A stretch of 64,000 nucleotides of DNA from Pelobates cultripes (taxonomy: Eukaryota; Chordata; Amphibia; Anura; Pelobatidae): positions 268,914,673 through 268,978,672 of the forward strand of contig OW240913.1 in assembly GCA_933207985.1 (NCBI GenBank), read 5' to 3'. The position numbers and the translations under genes were made by a program. Each line of letters opens with the position of its first letter. Positions within the stretch are counted from its first letter, which is position 1. The notes under the pieces were generated by a model. The model did no database searches. It saw nothing but the letters and a program-made list of their open reading frames with translations, and had not been told where the DNA came from. Positions 11,251 through 20,720 of this stretch are shown here, piece after piece.

Positions 11251-13024
11251 TGTAGCGGACCCGGGTAACCCGGCTGGTTACCTCCACTAATTCCCTTCCT
11301 TCAGCCGTTCAGGAACCATTCCAGAATATCAAGAGACCCTTTCCCCCCAGTAACTGGACAATATAGGAGAAAACAAGGGTTTGGCTGCACTCACCTAAAT
11401 ATGTTTAAATGGAGTGCTACTGGGAGCCCATAAGTACAGTAAAAATGAAAATCCAGCGCACTCACTTATCTACTAAAGAGTTATTTTAGTGCTGAACAAT
11501 TTTGTTAGTTTTATTAAAAACACCTAATCTAGGCAAACTATAATGGGGATTTAGTTACATTATATGATCATACATTGCATAAGCCTGACACAATGCCAAT
11601 GTACCCCATCTTTGGCAGGTCCTACTCTGTCTGCTAAATGAGTTACTCACTTGGGGAAATCCTTCCATCTCGAGTTCTCTGCAGTACAAGGCTTAAATAG
11701 GGTCCTGAGATGAGGCACCTGTAACAGGGAGGGGTGCAAAACCAAGAAGCTGGCTAGACTCATAAATAAATACATATAGGAGAAAACAAGGGTTTGGCTG
11801 CACTCACCTAAACATGTTTAAATGGGGTGCTGCTTGGAGCCATTAATTACAGCAAAAATGAAAATCCAGTTCACTTATCTACTAAACAGTTATTTTAGTG
11901 CTGATCAATTTTGTTAGTTTTATTAAAAACACCTAATCTAGGCAAATGTACTTATGCAATGTATGATCATATAATGTAACTAAACCCCCATTATTTTTTG
12001 CCTAGATTAGGTGTTTTTAATAAAACTAACACAATTGTTCAGCACTAAAATAACTCTTTAGTAGATAAGTGAGTGCGCTGGATTTTCATTTTTACAGTAA
12101 CTGGACAACTCCCAGTTCTGGAGGTACAACACACTTTTTTTATTGAGCCACACTCCGCTTTTATGCATGTCCCTGTGCAAGGGTTTTTTTCATCTCAAGC
12201 CTAGGAGCCTCTGTACTTGGGAGCCAAAATGCAAGAAAGGGGGTCGTTGTCCCTTTGTCACCCAGGTACAGAAAGCCCGCCACACATACAAGGGGCCTCT
12301 CACCCCAACGGACAGGGGTCTTCATCCCATGATCCTCTGTGTCTGGAAGCCAAGGCGTGGGAAAAGAAATGGTCCCTTTGTCTCCCAGGAACAGAAAATC
12401 CAGCCAAAGTAGCCAATGCCCCAAAAGTGTCTTCACCAACCTCAGGTGTCTCTACCAGGGCACCTTTCCCGACTGCTCTCCGTGCGCAAGGCTCTGGTGC
12501 TGACACCTGCAAGGAAAGCATCTCCATTAGGGGTATGAATGCTCTCTCTGGTTGGCGTTTGTCTATACAAAAGGGCAGTCATCCAGGGGAGCACTCATTA
12601 ATTACTTCCCTTGCAGTTTCACACCATGTTGCTAGTGCGAACATTGCGGTTTCACACTTATGTTGCAAGTGCGAATGTTCTGATTAATTGGGGGGAACGT
12701 TCTAATGAGGCACCAGGGAGGTCCTCATTCGGGAGACAATCTGGGAGTATTCGGAAACAATCCACAAACGTTCCCCCTGGCTGGCGTTTGTCTTTTCTGT
12801 AGCGGACACCCAGGGTTTCGCACCGATGATCGAGGTGAAAGCTTTCTATTTGAATGTTCTAACTTGCGTTCTGAATGGGATATGGAGGTGGTCCCCATTC
12901 GGGAGACGAATGAGTCCCTTTTGTGGGAGCTCTCCCGATTGGGGAGAGGGCACAGTATATGAAAATTACAGGGTACACACATAATATGGAACAAAGTCCA
13001 TGAATAGGCAGTGGTTCTGCCACA
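11251..13024 (-). mobile_element. Solo LTR (family A), enlarged by a nested foldback element
   Basis: The sequence starts TGTAGCGGACC and ends GGTTCTGCCACA, with TG...CA termini. It is flanked by TACAC (11246-11250) and TACAT (13025-13029), a 5-bp duplication with one mismatch. A second LTR with the same ends lies at 14481-15323. Orientation is a guess: on the minus strand it starts TGTGGCAGAACC. Subtracting the nested element leaves about 1.03 kb. No internal retroviral genes flank it. A second TGTAGCGGAC at about 12799 may mean the LTR is composite. Confidence 0.65.
11362..12094. mobile_element. Foldback element with 14-bp target duplication
   Basis: CAGTAACTGGACAA occurs at 11348-11361 and again at 12095-12108, exactly bracketing a 733-bp insert. 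The insert has a left arm (about 11435-11580) whose reverse complement forms the right arm (about 11960-12094), plus a third, direct copy of the arm at about 11775-11945. There is no ORF. The long TSD points to target-primed insertion rather than a classical DNA transposon, but the inverted structure is odd for a SINE. Confidence 0.75.
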
Positions 13025-13048
13025 TACATTGCCCCCTCCCTCAATTAA

Positions 13049-13522
13049 AGGACCACTATAGTGCCAGGAAAACATACTGGTTTTCCTGGCACTATAGTGC
13101 CCTGAGGGTGCCCCCACCCTCAGGGTCCCCCTCCCGTGGCACTGAAGGGGGAGGAAGGGGTTAATCCCTTACCTTTTTCCAGCGCCGGGCTCCCTCGGCG
13201 CTAGGACTCTCCTCCCTCTTCTGACGTCCCTGGCTGAATGTGCATGCGCGGCACGAGCCACGCGCGCATTCAACCAGTCTCATAGGAAAGCATTCTCAAT
13301 GGACGCTGGCGCCTTCTCACTGTGAAAATCACAGTGAGAAGCGCGGAAGCGCCTCTAGCAGCTGTCAATGAGACAGCCACTAGAGGCTGGATTAACCCAT
13401 AGGTAAACATAGCAGTTTCTCTGAAACTGCTATGTTTACAGCAAAAAGGGTTAATCCTAGATGGACCTGACACCCAGACCACTTCATTGAGCTGAAGTGG
13501 TCTGGGTGCCTATAGTGGTCAT
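13049..13522. mobile_element. TTAA-flanked palindromic MITE
   Basis: TTAA at 13045-13048 and 13523-13526 flank a 474-bp element beginning AGGACCACTATAG and ending CTATAGTGGTCAT. It is made of nested hairpins: GCCAGGAAAAC/GTTTTCCTGGC near 13063-13090, CTTCTCACTGTGA/TCACAGTGAGAAG near 13312-13342, and AGCAGTTTC/GAAACTGCT near 13408-13435. TTAA targets are typical of piggyBac and Kolobok superfamilies, and I cannot choose between them. Confidence 0.8.
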
Positions 13523-13524
13523 TT

Positions 13525-14480
13525 AATACACTGCCCCCTCCCCAATTTAATAAACTGCCCCCTCCCTCCCTCAAATTAACACACTGCACTGCCCCTCCTC
13601 CCTCCATTCTATTACACTGCCCACAAATCCAATGCACTGCGCCCTCCTTCCACTCTAATACACTGCCCCTCCACCCACTCTAATACACTGCCCCTTCTCC
13701 CTCCACTCTAATTGAATAGACTGCTCCCACTCCCACCACTCTAATTTAACACACTGCCCCCTCCCTACCCCAATTTAATACTTTCCCCCTCCCCCAATTT
13801 ATCACACTGCCCCATCGCCACTCTAATACACTGCCCCTCCTTCCCCAAATTAAACACACTGCCCCCCGATCACCACTCTAATACACTGCCCCCTCCCTTC
13901 CCAAATGAATACACTGCCCTCCCCCCAATTTAACACATAGCCTCTACTACCATATTTCTAATACACTGCCCCACTCCCTCCCTAAATTTAATACACTGGC
14001 CCCCTGCCTCCTCCAAATTCTTACACTGCCCCCTCCCTCCCTCAAATCAATACACTGCACTGCCCCCCCTCCCACCACTCTATTACACTGACCCATTCCC
14101 TCTCCTAATTTAATAAACTGTCCCCTTCCTCCTTCAAATTAATACACTGCCCTCTCCCCAATTTAACACACTGCCCCCTACCACCACTCTATTACACTGC
14201 CCCACTCCCTGCCCCAAATTAACACACTTCCCCCTCCCTCAATTTAATACACTGCCCCCTACATCCCACAAATTAATACACTACACTGCCCCCCCTCTAT
14301 TACATTGCCCCCTCCTTCCCTCAAATTAATACACTTCCCCTCTCCCACCACTCTATTACACTGGCCCCCTCCCTCCTCCAATATAATACACCGGCTCCCT
14401 CCTTTCCTAAATTATTATACTGCCTCTTTCCCTCCTCCAGATTTATATACTGCCCCTCTCCCAAATTAATACACAGCCCC
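13525..14480. repeat. Minisatellite, part 2 (AATACACTGCCCCC units)
   Basis: About 950 bp of irregular 20-45-bp units containing AATACACTGCCCC, interspersed with CTCCCTCC. It is continuous with 11055-11250 once the LTR and MITE are removed. Confidence 0.85.
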
Positions 14481-15323
14481 TGTAACGGACCGTTTTGCAC
14501 ACAAGAGGTTAAAAACCATTTAGGTGATATTCCCCTTTCAGATGCACAGGCAGCTACTGCAATCACCAATCTCCCGAACTGCAAACACACAAATTCTCCA
14601 ACTCCCGAACTGGAACCATACGAATCCTCCAACACACGAATGCAGTTAAACAGCCGAACAGGAAAATCCATATAAACAGCTTACACTCCTCCTGGCAGTC
14701 GCACTGTAACAGCATACAATCCAATTCCCCCCGAGAACGAGACGACACTTCGTTTGAGGATCAAGCAGAACTAATTTACTGGGGCTACCTGCCCGGCTTT
14801 TATGCAGGTCTCCCACTTGGTGAACACTCCCCTAGGGGACCAGATGGGAAACTGGGACACAAAGGGTAAAAGGACCAATCACAAGCTTATACATTTAAAC
14901 AGATCCCACAGTGCATTGCAGTCCCTCCTCTCTGACCTGGAGATAATTGGGAAGTAATCCAATTATTTCCAAGGACAGAGGCAAAACTCCATTAGCCACA
15001 TGTTAGTAAAAAGACATAAAATTACAGTGTTACAATTACTACATAAAACATATACATTCAACATATCCCCAGATAGCTTAGATCTGAGCGCACATTACTA
15101 CCAAATGGTGCTCAGATCACATACATACAGTTCAATCGCCATGGAGCCAAAGTCTTTCCCATAGTCTTTCAGTATACGAATGAGCTCCATGGCTTAGCTA
15201 TCTGGGGTAACACTGCTCACATAGGGAAAAATAAAAGGTGTTTAATGCAGGGCCATAGTCCAGTGGCAAGAGGTGGGCAACCAGGCTCCACCAGTGGCCA
15301 GTGGCGAGATTGGTTCCGCCACA
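14481..15323 (-). mobile_element. Solo LTR (family A) with perfect 5-bp TSD
   Basis: It starts TGTAACGGACC and ends GGTTCCGCCACA, and is flanked by GCCCC on both sides (14476-14480 and 15324-15328). Start and end match the solo LTR at 11251-13024. A hairpin-like pair, CCCAGATAGCT at about 15067 and AGCTATCTGGGG at about 15195, lies inside. No gag or pol adjoins it, so it is a recombination product (solo LTR) inserted in the minisatellite. Confidence 0.8.
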
Positions 15324-15680
15324 GCCCCCCTACCCAATTTAACACACTGCACAGGAAGTTCTCCCAAACCCTCTTCTCCTACCTTAAGATGAGCTGCCGG
15401 TCCTTCAGTTCCAGCTTTGCTCTTCTCTACTCACGCAGACCAGATGCTCCTCTGGCACTGCGAGCAGGAGGGAAGGGGGAGTGGCTGGCCTGCTCTGCAG
15501 ACAGTCAGCACTCTGCCCTCTTGCGGCCGTGGGAGGGACGGCAAGAGTCCGACAGGAAAGATCTTTCCTGTCTTACAGCAGTTTGCAGACACTGCACAAA
15601 GCGGCCCCAGGGCAGGCGGGCTGCAAATATATTCATTGTGGGCTGTATGTGGCACGCAAGCCACAAGTTTGACATGCTTG

Positions 15681-15717
15681 GTGTACAGTTACAGTTAGTG
15701 TAAGCATAGGGTTAGGG
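15681..15717. repeat. Degenerate TTAGGG-like tract, part 2
   Basis: A short bridge between two hAT elements, ending AGGGTTAGGG. It contributes target duplications to both. Confidence 0.55.
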
Positions 15718-17066
15718 CAGAAGCGGAGCTTGAAACCATTGGGCTACAATGCGAAAATTGCCCTGGGCCTCCCCCATACATCTCACCCCCCCAGCCCCTT
15801 AGCCCATGTGTCTGATTCACTACCTACAGGGTTAGTGTGGCATGGTTGGGGGTTGAGTATGTTAGAACTGGAGCGGTTAATGAGATAGGGTGAATATGAA
15901 AGGGGGCGAGTGTGACAGTGATGGAGAAAGTGTGACAAGATTGGGGGGGTGAGTGTGACAGTAAGAGGGAAAGTGTAATAGGGTAAATTTGGCAGAGCGA
16001 TGGGTAGTGAGTATGGCATAGGTGAGTGACAGGATTGGGGGGTAAGTATGACAGTGCGAGAGAAGGTGAGTGTAATGGAGTGAATATGGCAGAGCGATGG
16101 GAGGTGAGTATGGCATGGATGAGTGACTGGATTGGTGGAGTTATAGAGTGTGGCGGGGTTAAGGGGGGTGAGAGTGTGTGGTGTGCATACACTGACACAC
16201 ATGCAGATGTACAAACACACACTAACATGCAGATACACACCATATAACACATACAGGTACATACACAGACACACATGCACACCCTGACACATGCAAATGC
16301 AGACACACAAACTAACACAAAGATACATATATACATGCAGACACACATGCAGATAAACAAACACACAAACACTTAAGGACAAACATTCAAATACACATAA
16401 TGACATTCATACAGATACAAACAGTGACACACATACAGCTACACAGAGCACACACTAACATACAGATACACAGACATACAGATACACATGCAGACAATTA
16501 GATACACATATAGACACACACATACATACAGACACACAAACACACACATACATACATACAGAGACACATACATACGGGGATATACACACATAAATACAGA
16601 GCCATACATCTATACAGAGACATACACACATACAAAGGAACACACACACATACGGAGACATACACACATACATGTAGAGACAAACATACATACAGAGACA
16701 CACACACATGCAGAGACATACACACATACATACAGAGACAAACATACATACAGAGACATACACACATACAGAGACATACACACATACATACAGATACACA
16801 TACAGAGACACACACACACACATTAGTCACCCTCCTGTTTCCTACCTTTTAGATGCAGAAGGGTGACTTCCCTGCGGTCCAGTGGTGGCTCAGGCTGATG
16901 GCAGTCAGAGTTTCCACTCTGACTCCCTCCTCTCCTTCATCCTGTACGGCGTGGTGTGTAAGCTGGGAGGAGTTACCGGGGCAGTCACTTACTCCCAGCT
17001 CTGATGTCATCAAAGGCGGACCCAGTCGCAGCTGTGACCCCTGCGACCGCGGTAGTTCCGCCACTG
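15718..17066. mobile_element. Non-autonomous hAT with TSD GGTTAGGG
   Basis: Left end CAGAAGCGGAGCTTGAAACC and right end TAGTTCCGCCACTG are imperfect inverted ends. GGTTAGGG flanks both sides (15710-15717 and 17067-17074). Internal cargo: GAGTGTGACAG-like repeats (15830-16150), then CACACATACAGAGACA-type arrays (16180-16825). No transposase. The 8-bp duplication is itself telomere-like, so a chance match is possible, but the ends coincide with both copies. Confidence 0.85.
16180..16825. repeat. CACATACA/GAGACATACACACATA microsatellite
   Basis: Long tract of CA, CATA and GAGACA units. Both strands give long repetitive open frames (Thr/His or Cys/Val-rich) that are not genes. Confidence 0.9.
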
Positions 17067-17130
17067 GGTTAGGGCTAGGGTTCGTGTGGGGTTAGGGTTA
17101 GGCAAAAGGTTGGTATAAGTTTAGTGTTAA
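17067..17130. repeat. Degenerate TTAGGG-like tract, part 3
   Basis: Contains GGGTTAGGGCTAGGG and GGGGTTAGGGTTAGG, then decays into unique sequence. Confidence 0.6.
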
Positions 17131-17234
17131 CTACCAAAAATTTATTTAGATCCTAGACACGAGGCATTTAACAGTCAAGACTGGTAAGTGAAGTTATTTT
17201 GAGTTATTTTTCTTTAGTTGCACTTGATGTATTA

Positions 17235-18756
17235 CACCCTGTTCCAAATTATTATGCAAATGATATTTTTCTCATTTACCTAAATAATTGATGTAAATAA
17301 CAGTCAGCATAATTCTCATGTTATCAACTATTAAGAGTACAATTCAAATTTTATTGCACATACCTCCTAATGATAACAGTATTTTTTTAAACATAAACTT
17401 GTAAAGAACTGAAAATTGTCATTTGTTGTGTTTGCAGCATATTTACTGAAATCAAAAGCTATTTCAATCAAACATATAACAACATTTTAACTTTTTAAAC
17501 ATTTTAACAGGTCATGTTACATTTTAACATAGGACCCCTTATTTGATAACAGCTTCACAAGTCTTGCATCCATTGGGCTTGTGCGTTTTTGGACAGTTTC
17601 TGCTTGAATTTGTTTGCAAGATGTCAGAATAGCCTCCCAGACCTGCTGTTTGGATGTAGAATGCCTCCCACCCTCATCGATCTTTTGCTTGAGGATGCTC
17701 CAAAGGTTCTCAATAGGATTGAGGTCTGGGGAGGATGGAGGCCACACCATGACTTTCTCTCCTTTTATCCCCATAACAGCCATTGATGCAGAGGTATTCT
17801 TTGCAGCATGAGATGGTGCATTGTCATGCATGAAGTTGATTTTATTACGGAAAGCATAGTTCTTCCTTCTGTACCAGGGAAGAAAGTGGTCAATCAGAAA
17901 CTGCACATACTTTGCAGAGGTCATCTTTACACCTTCGGGGACCCTAAAGGGGCCGACCAGCTCTCTTTCCATGAATCCGGCTCAAAACAGGACTCCACCA
18001 CCACCTTGCTGACGTCGCAGCCTTGTTGGAACAGGGTGGCCGTCCACCAACCATCCACTTCTCCATCCATCTGGACCATCCAGGGTTGCACGGCACTCAT
18101 CAGTGAACAGGACTGTTTGAAAATTAGTCTTCATGTATTTTTCTGCCAATGCAGCCATTTCTGCTTGTGAGCATTGGTTAGTGGTGGCAGAATAGAAGGT
18201 TTATGCACAGTTGCAAGACTCTGGAGGACTCTACACCTTGATGTCCGTGGGACTCCAGAGGCACAAGCAGCTTCAAATATCTGTTTGCTGCTATGTAATG
18301 GTATTTTAGCTGCTGCTCTCTTGATCCGATGCATGGATCTGGCAGAAATCTTCCTCAATGTCCCTTTATCTGCACGAACCCATCTGTGCTCTGAATCAGC
18401 CACAAATCTCTTAATAGTGTGATGATCACGCTTAAGTTTTCATGAAATATCTAATGTTTTCATATCTCGTCCAAGGCATTGAACTATTTCACTCTTTTTG
18501 GCAGCAGAAAGATCCTTTTTCTTCCCCATATTGCATGAAAATGGTGCTCTGCTTAATAATGTGGAACACCCTCCTTTAGTAGTTTTTCCTTAAATTGGGC
18601 TCACCTGGCAATCTAATTATCACAGGTGTCCGAGATTGTTTTCAGTGATCAAAAGAGCCCTGAGACACAATGCCATCCATGAGTTAAATGGAAAAACAAA
18701 ATATTTAATCTTTGTGACACTTAAATAGAATTCGCATAATAATTTGGAACACGGTG
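17235..18756 (-). mobile_element. Tc1/mariner transposon at a TA target, full length
   Basis: TA (17233-17234 and 18757-18758) flanks inverted ends CACCCTGTTCCAAATTATTA and its complement TAATAATTTGGAACACGGTG, differing at one base in the first 11. The 1522-bp element holds one transposase gene on the minus strand and little else. Full length with both ends intact, but the transposase is broken. Confidence 0.95.
17517..18529 (-). pseudogene. Tc1/mariner transposase, inactivated (DD37E spacing)
   Basis: The family cuts and pastes DNA at TA sites using a DDE/D catalytic triad. The frame opens at 18529 with MGKKKDLSAAKKSEI, a helix-turn-helix-type N-terminus. A middle section is open at 18131-18403 and the C-terminal part at 17517-17972. 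Visible motifs are MHDNAPSH (second catalytic Asp) and SPDLNPIENLW (catalytic Glu). Between that Asp and Glu are 37 residues, against 34 in classical Tc1, which fits the DD37E group described as TRT. Damage: a TGA in the N-terminal part (about 18440) and frame changes between the open pieces. Full coding length would be about 337 codons, normal for the family. Confidence 0.88.
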
Positions 18757-18758
18757 TA

Positions 18759-20590
18759 AACTTAATATAAGCAAAACTGTGAAAATTTTGTTTTTTTAAT
18801 TTTTTCCCATTTTTAACATGTTATTCATACTTCAATTTGGGTCAGTTATACTTATTCTTTAACTAATAATATATAATATGTATGGGTAAGATTAAAAAGA
18901 AACCCTTAAATCAAGCACATTTCACACATTCTAGGTTTTGTTTTAGCTCAGATGTTGGACAATTGCCCTTTCCTGAAGGGGGTTAAACAACTTTAAAATG
19001 AGAGAAATTAGATTAATCTGAATCTTTTCACGAAGGTAAACAGTTAATAAATAAATACAACACAAAATAAACATGTTTACTGGTTCTGTTTACCAAGTTC
19101 ACCTGAATTGCCCCAAGGTTTAAATACACAGATACACAATAACACACAGTAAATAATCTCTGTTTAGAATGGAGCAAAAGAGTGGTTTAATTTGTAAAAA
19201 AATGCAAATGCCTGGGCTAATTAGGTGATTATGAGATTTATTATAATAATAATTAAACTTCCCTATCATAATGTAGCGGTGCATTCAAGGTGAAAAAAAT
19301 AATGCATAATACATGGAAATTCATAATGTATTCTAAAGACCAATAAATTAGATAGATCTAATGTACATGTTAAGTTGCATTTTTCCCAGAAAGCAATTTC
19401 TGTGTTTTCTACAGTTCAGCTAATGTAATTTATCTCATATGTGACCTAAATGTTGTTTGTGTCGGTGAAATACATTTTTTATTTCACTGGACAAGATAGG
19501 ATTTATTGAGTAATAAATGAGAATATTATTAACTTCCAATGAGAATTATATTCAATGTTTTGAAAGTTCACCCCCATGTGTTTTCTTAAAATAAATATTC
19601 ATTAAAATATAAATTCCACAGCATGCAACGAGTATGTAATAAAATACAACTTCATAAAGTGATAGTTTTCAACAATTCTTAAAGATTGTTTTAAATAGAA
19701 CTTTTACATTATTGATCTTGATAATTTTCCACAGCTTTAGTATATAGAGCAGGTTATAAAGGAGATTGGGGAACTTGAACAGATGGGGGGGAAAGAGGAA
19801 GGAGAAAGGGGGATTTTTTTTTCTCTCTCTCTCCTCACTCCTTTTTTGTGAGTTTCATAGATAACTGCATATATGAAAATTTGGCTCTTCACATCGTGCA
19901 AGATCTTCAGGAAGCACAAATGGGAATTGCTGGAATGGGCTCAGAAGTTTTCCCAACATTCTTTTTTTCTTCTTCTTTCTTCGTTTTGTGAGTCGGGCTG
20001 ATTAATTTAGAAAAGGACTCTGTAGTGGAATGGATGCTCTAGTTACACTTTTATTCCCTTATGTTCGGCTGTCCGTACACCCCCTGTTCGTTTACCGAAC
20101 CAACTATGTGTGGGTCCCCAGATGCTTTTTGATACAGGGGTGTGTTTGCATGTAATGATTGCGTTTGCATGCAGGGGTGTGCTTTGATATAGTGTTAGCT
20201 TTTAAATGCGGATATACATTTGTGTGTAGTATTAGTGTTTGAGTGAAGGGTGTGTTTGTATATAAATTTGAATCCAGGGGTTTTGTATGTAATGTTTGTG
20301 TTTGCATGTTGTGTTGGTTTTTGATTGCTGGGATGTATGAACATATACGTGTTTGCTGGGATGGTGTTTGATTGCTGGGATGTATGCACATATGATTGCT
20401 GTACGTATGCACGTATATACATACACAAAGAAATTAACACACAGACACACATATAAAAACATTGACACATACACACACATTCATATGCACACTGAAATAT
20501 ACACACACACACTCAGATACACACAGTGACACATACACAACCCTTGACACACAGATACACTCAGACACACATTCTCTTTGACAGACACAC
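18759..20590. other. AT-rich, mostly unique-looking sequence
   Basis: I see no transposon boundaries. The segment 19700-20000 has a pyrimidine run and a locally more complex 19861-19960, but no convincing exon with matched splice sites and frame. 20100-20580 turns into GTGTTTG/ACACATACAC simple repeat. Confidence 0.45.
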
Positions 20591-20720
20591 ATAATAGGGA
20601 TGTGCATGGGCACAAAATTCGGTTCAGTTCGGAAATTCGGGTAAGTTAAAAAAATGTGTCTGCTTCGGCAATTTGGACCAATTGCATTCAGTTTGGTTTG
20701 GCACTTCCGGTACAAATGAG
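20591..20720. repeat. Fragment of an AGGGATGTGCATGGGC repeat family
   Basis: AGGGATGTGCATGGGC, then CGGTTCAGTTCGGAAATTCGGG and TGTGTCTGCTTCGGCAATT, closely match 23580-23690. The CpG-rich TTCGG words suggest the end of a DNA transposon. No second end or target duplication was found here. Confidence 0.55.

Larger units (their letters stand above)
10701..15680. mobile_element. Non-autonomous hAT with perfect 8-bp TSD, host for several nested insertions
   Basis: Left end CAAGCATCTCAAACCT and right end GTTTGACATGCTTG are imperfect inverted ends. Both sides carry GTGTACAG (10693-10700 and 15681-15688). The interior is a minisatellite built on TTAATACACTGCCCCCTCCC-like units, interrupted by two solo LTRs (11251-13024, 14481-15323) and a TTAA MITE (13049-13522). 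No transposase is seen. The near 5-kb size is explained mostly by the nested insertions. Confidence 0.9.

Noticed and set aside
12799..13024. A separate solo LTR starting at a second TGTAGCGGAC
   Set aside because: No left target duplication; it may be internal similarity of the larger LTR, so I kept one call.
16455..16830. Long Cys/Val/Met or Thr/His-rich ORFs on both strands
   Set aside because: Microsatellite artefacts of CACATACA repeats.
19737..19960. Possible host exon near 19880-19960
   Set aside because: Sequence is locally more complex, but I found no paired splice sites with a consistent frame and no recognisable protein.
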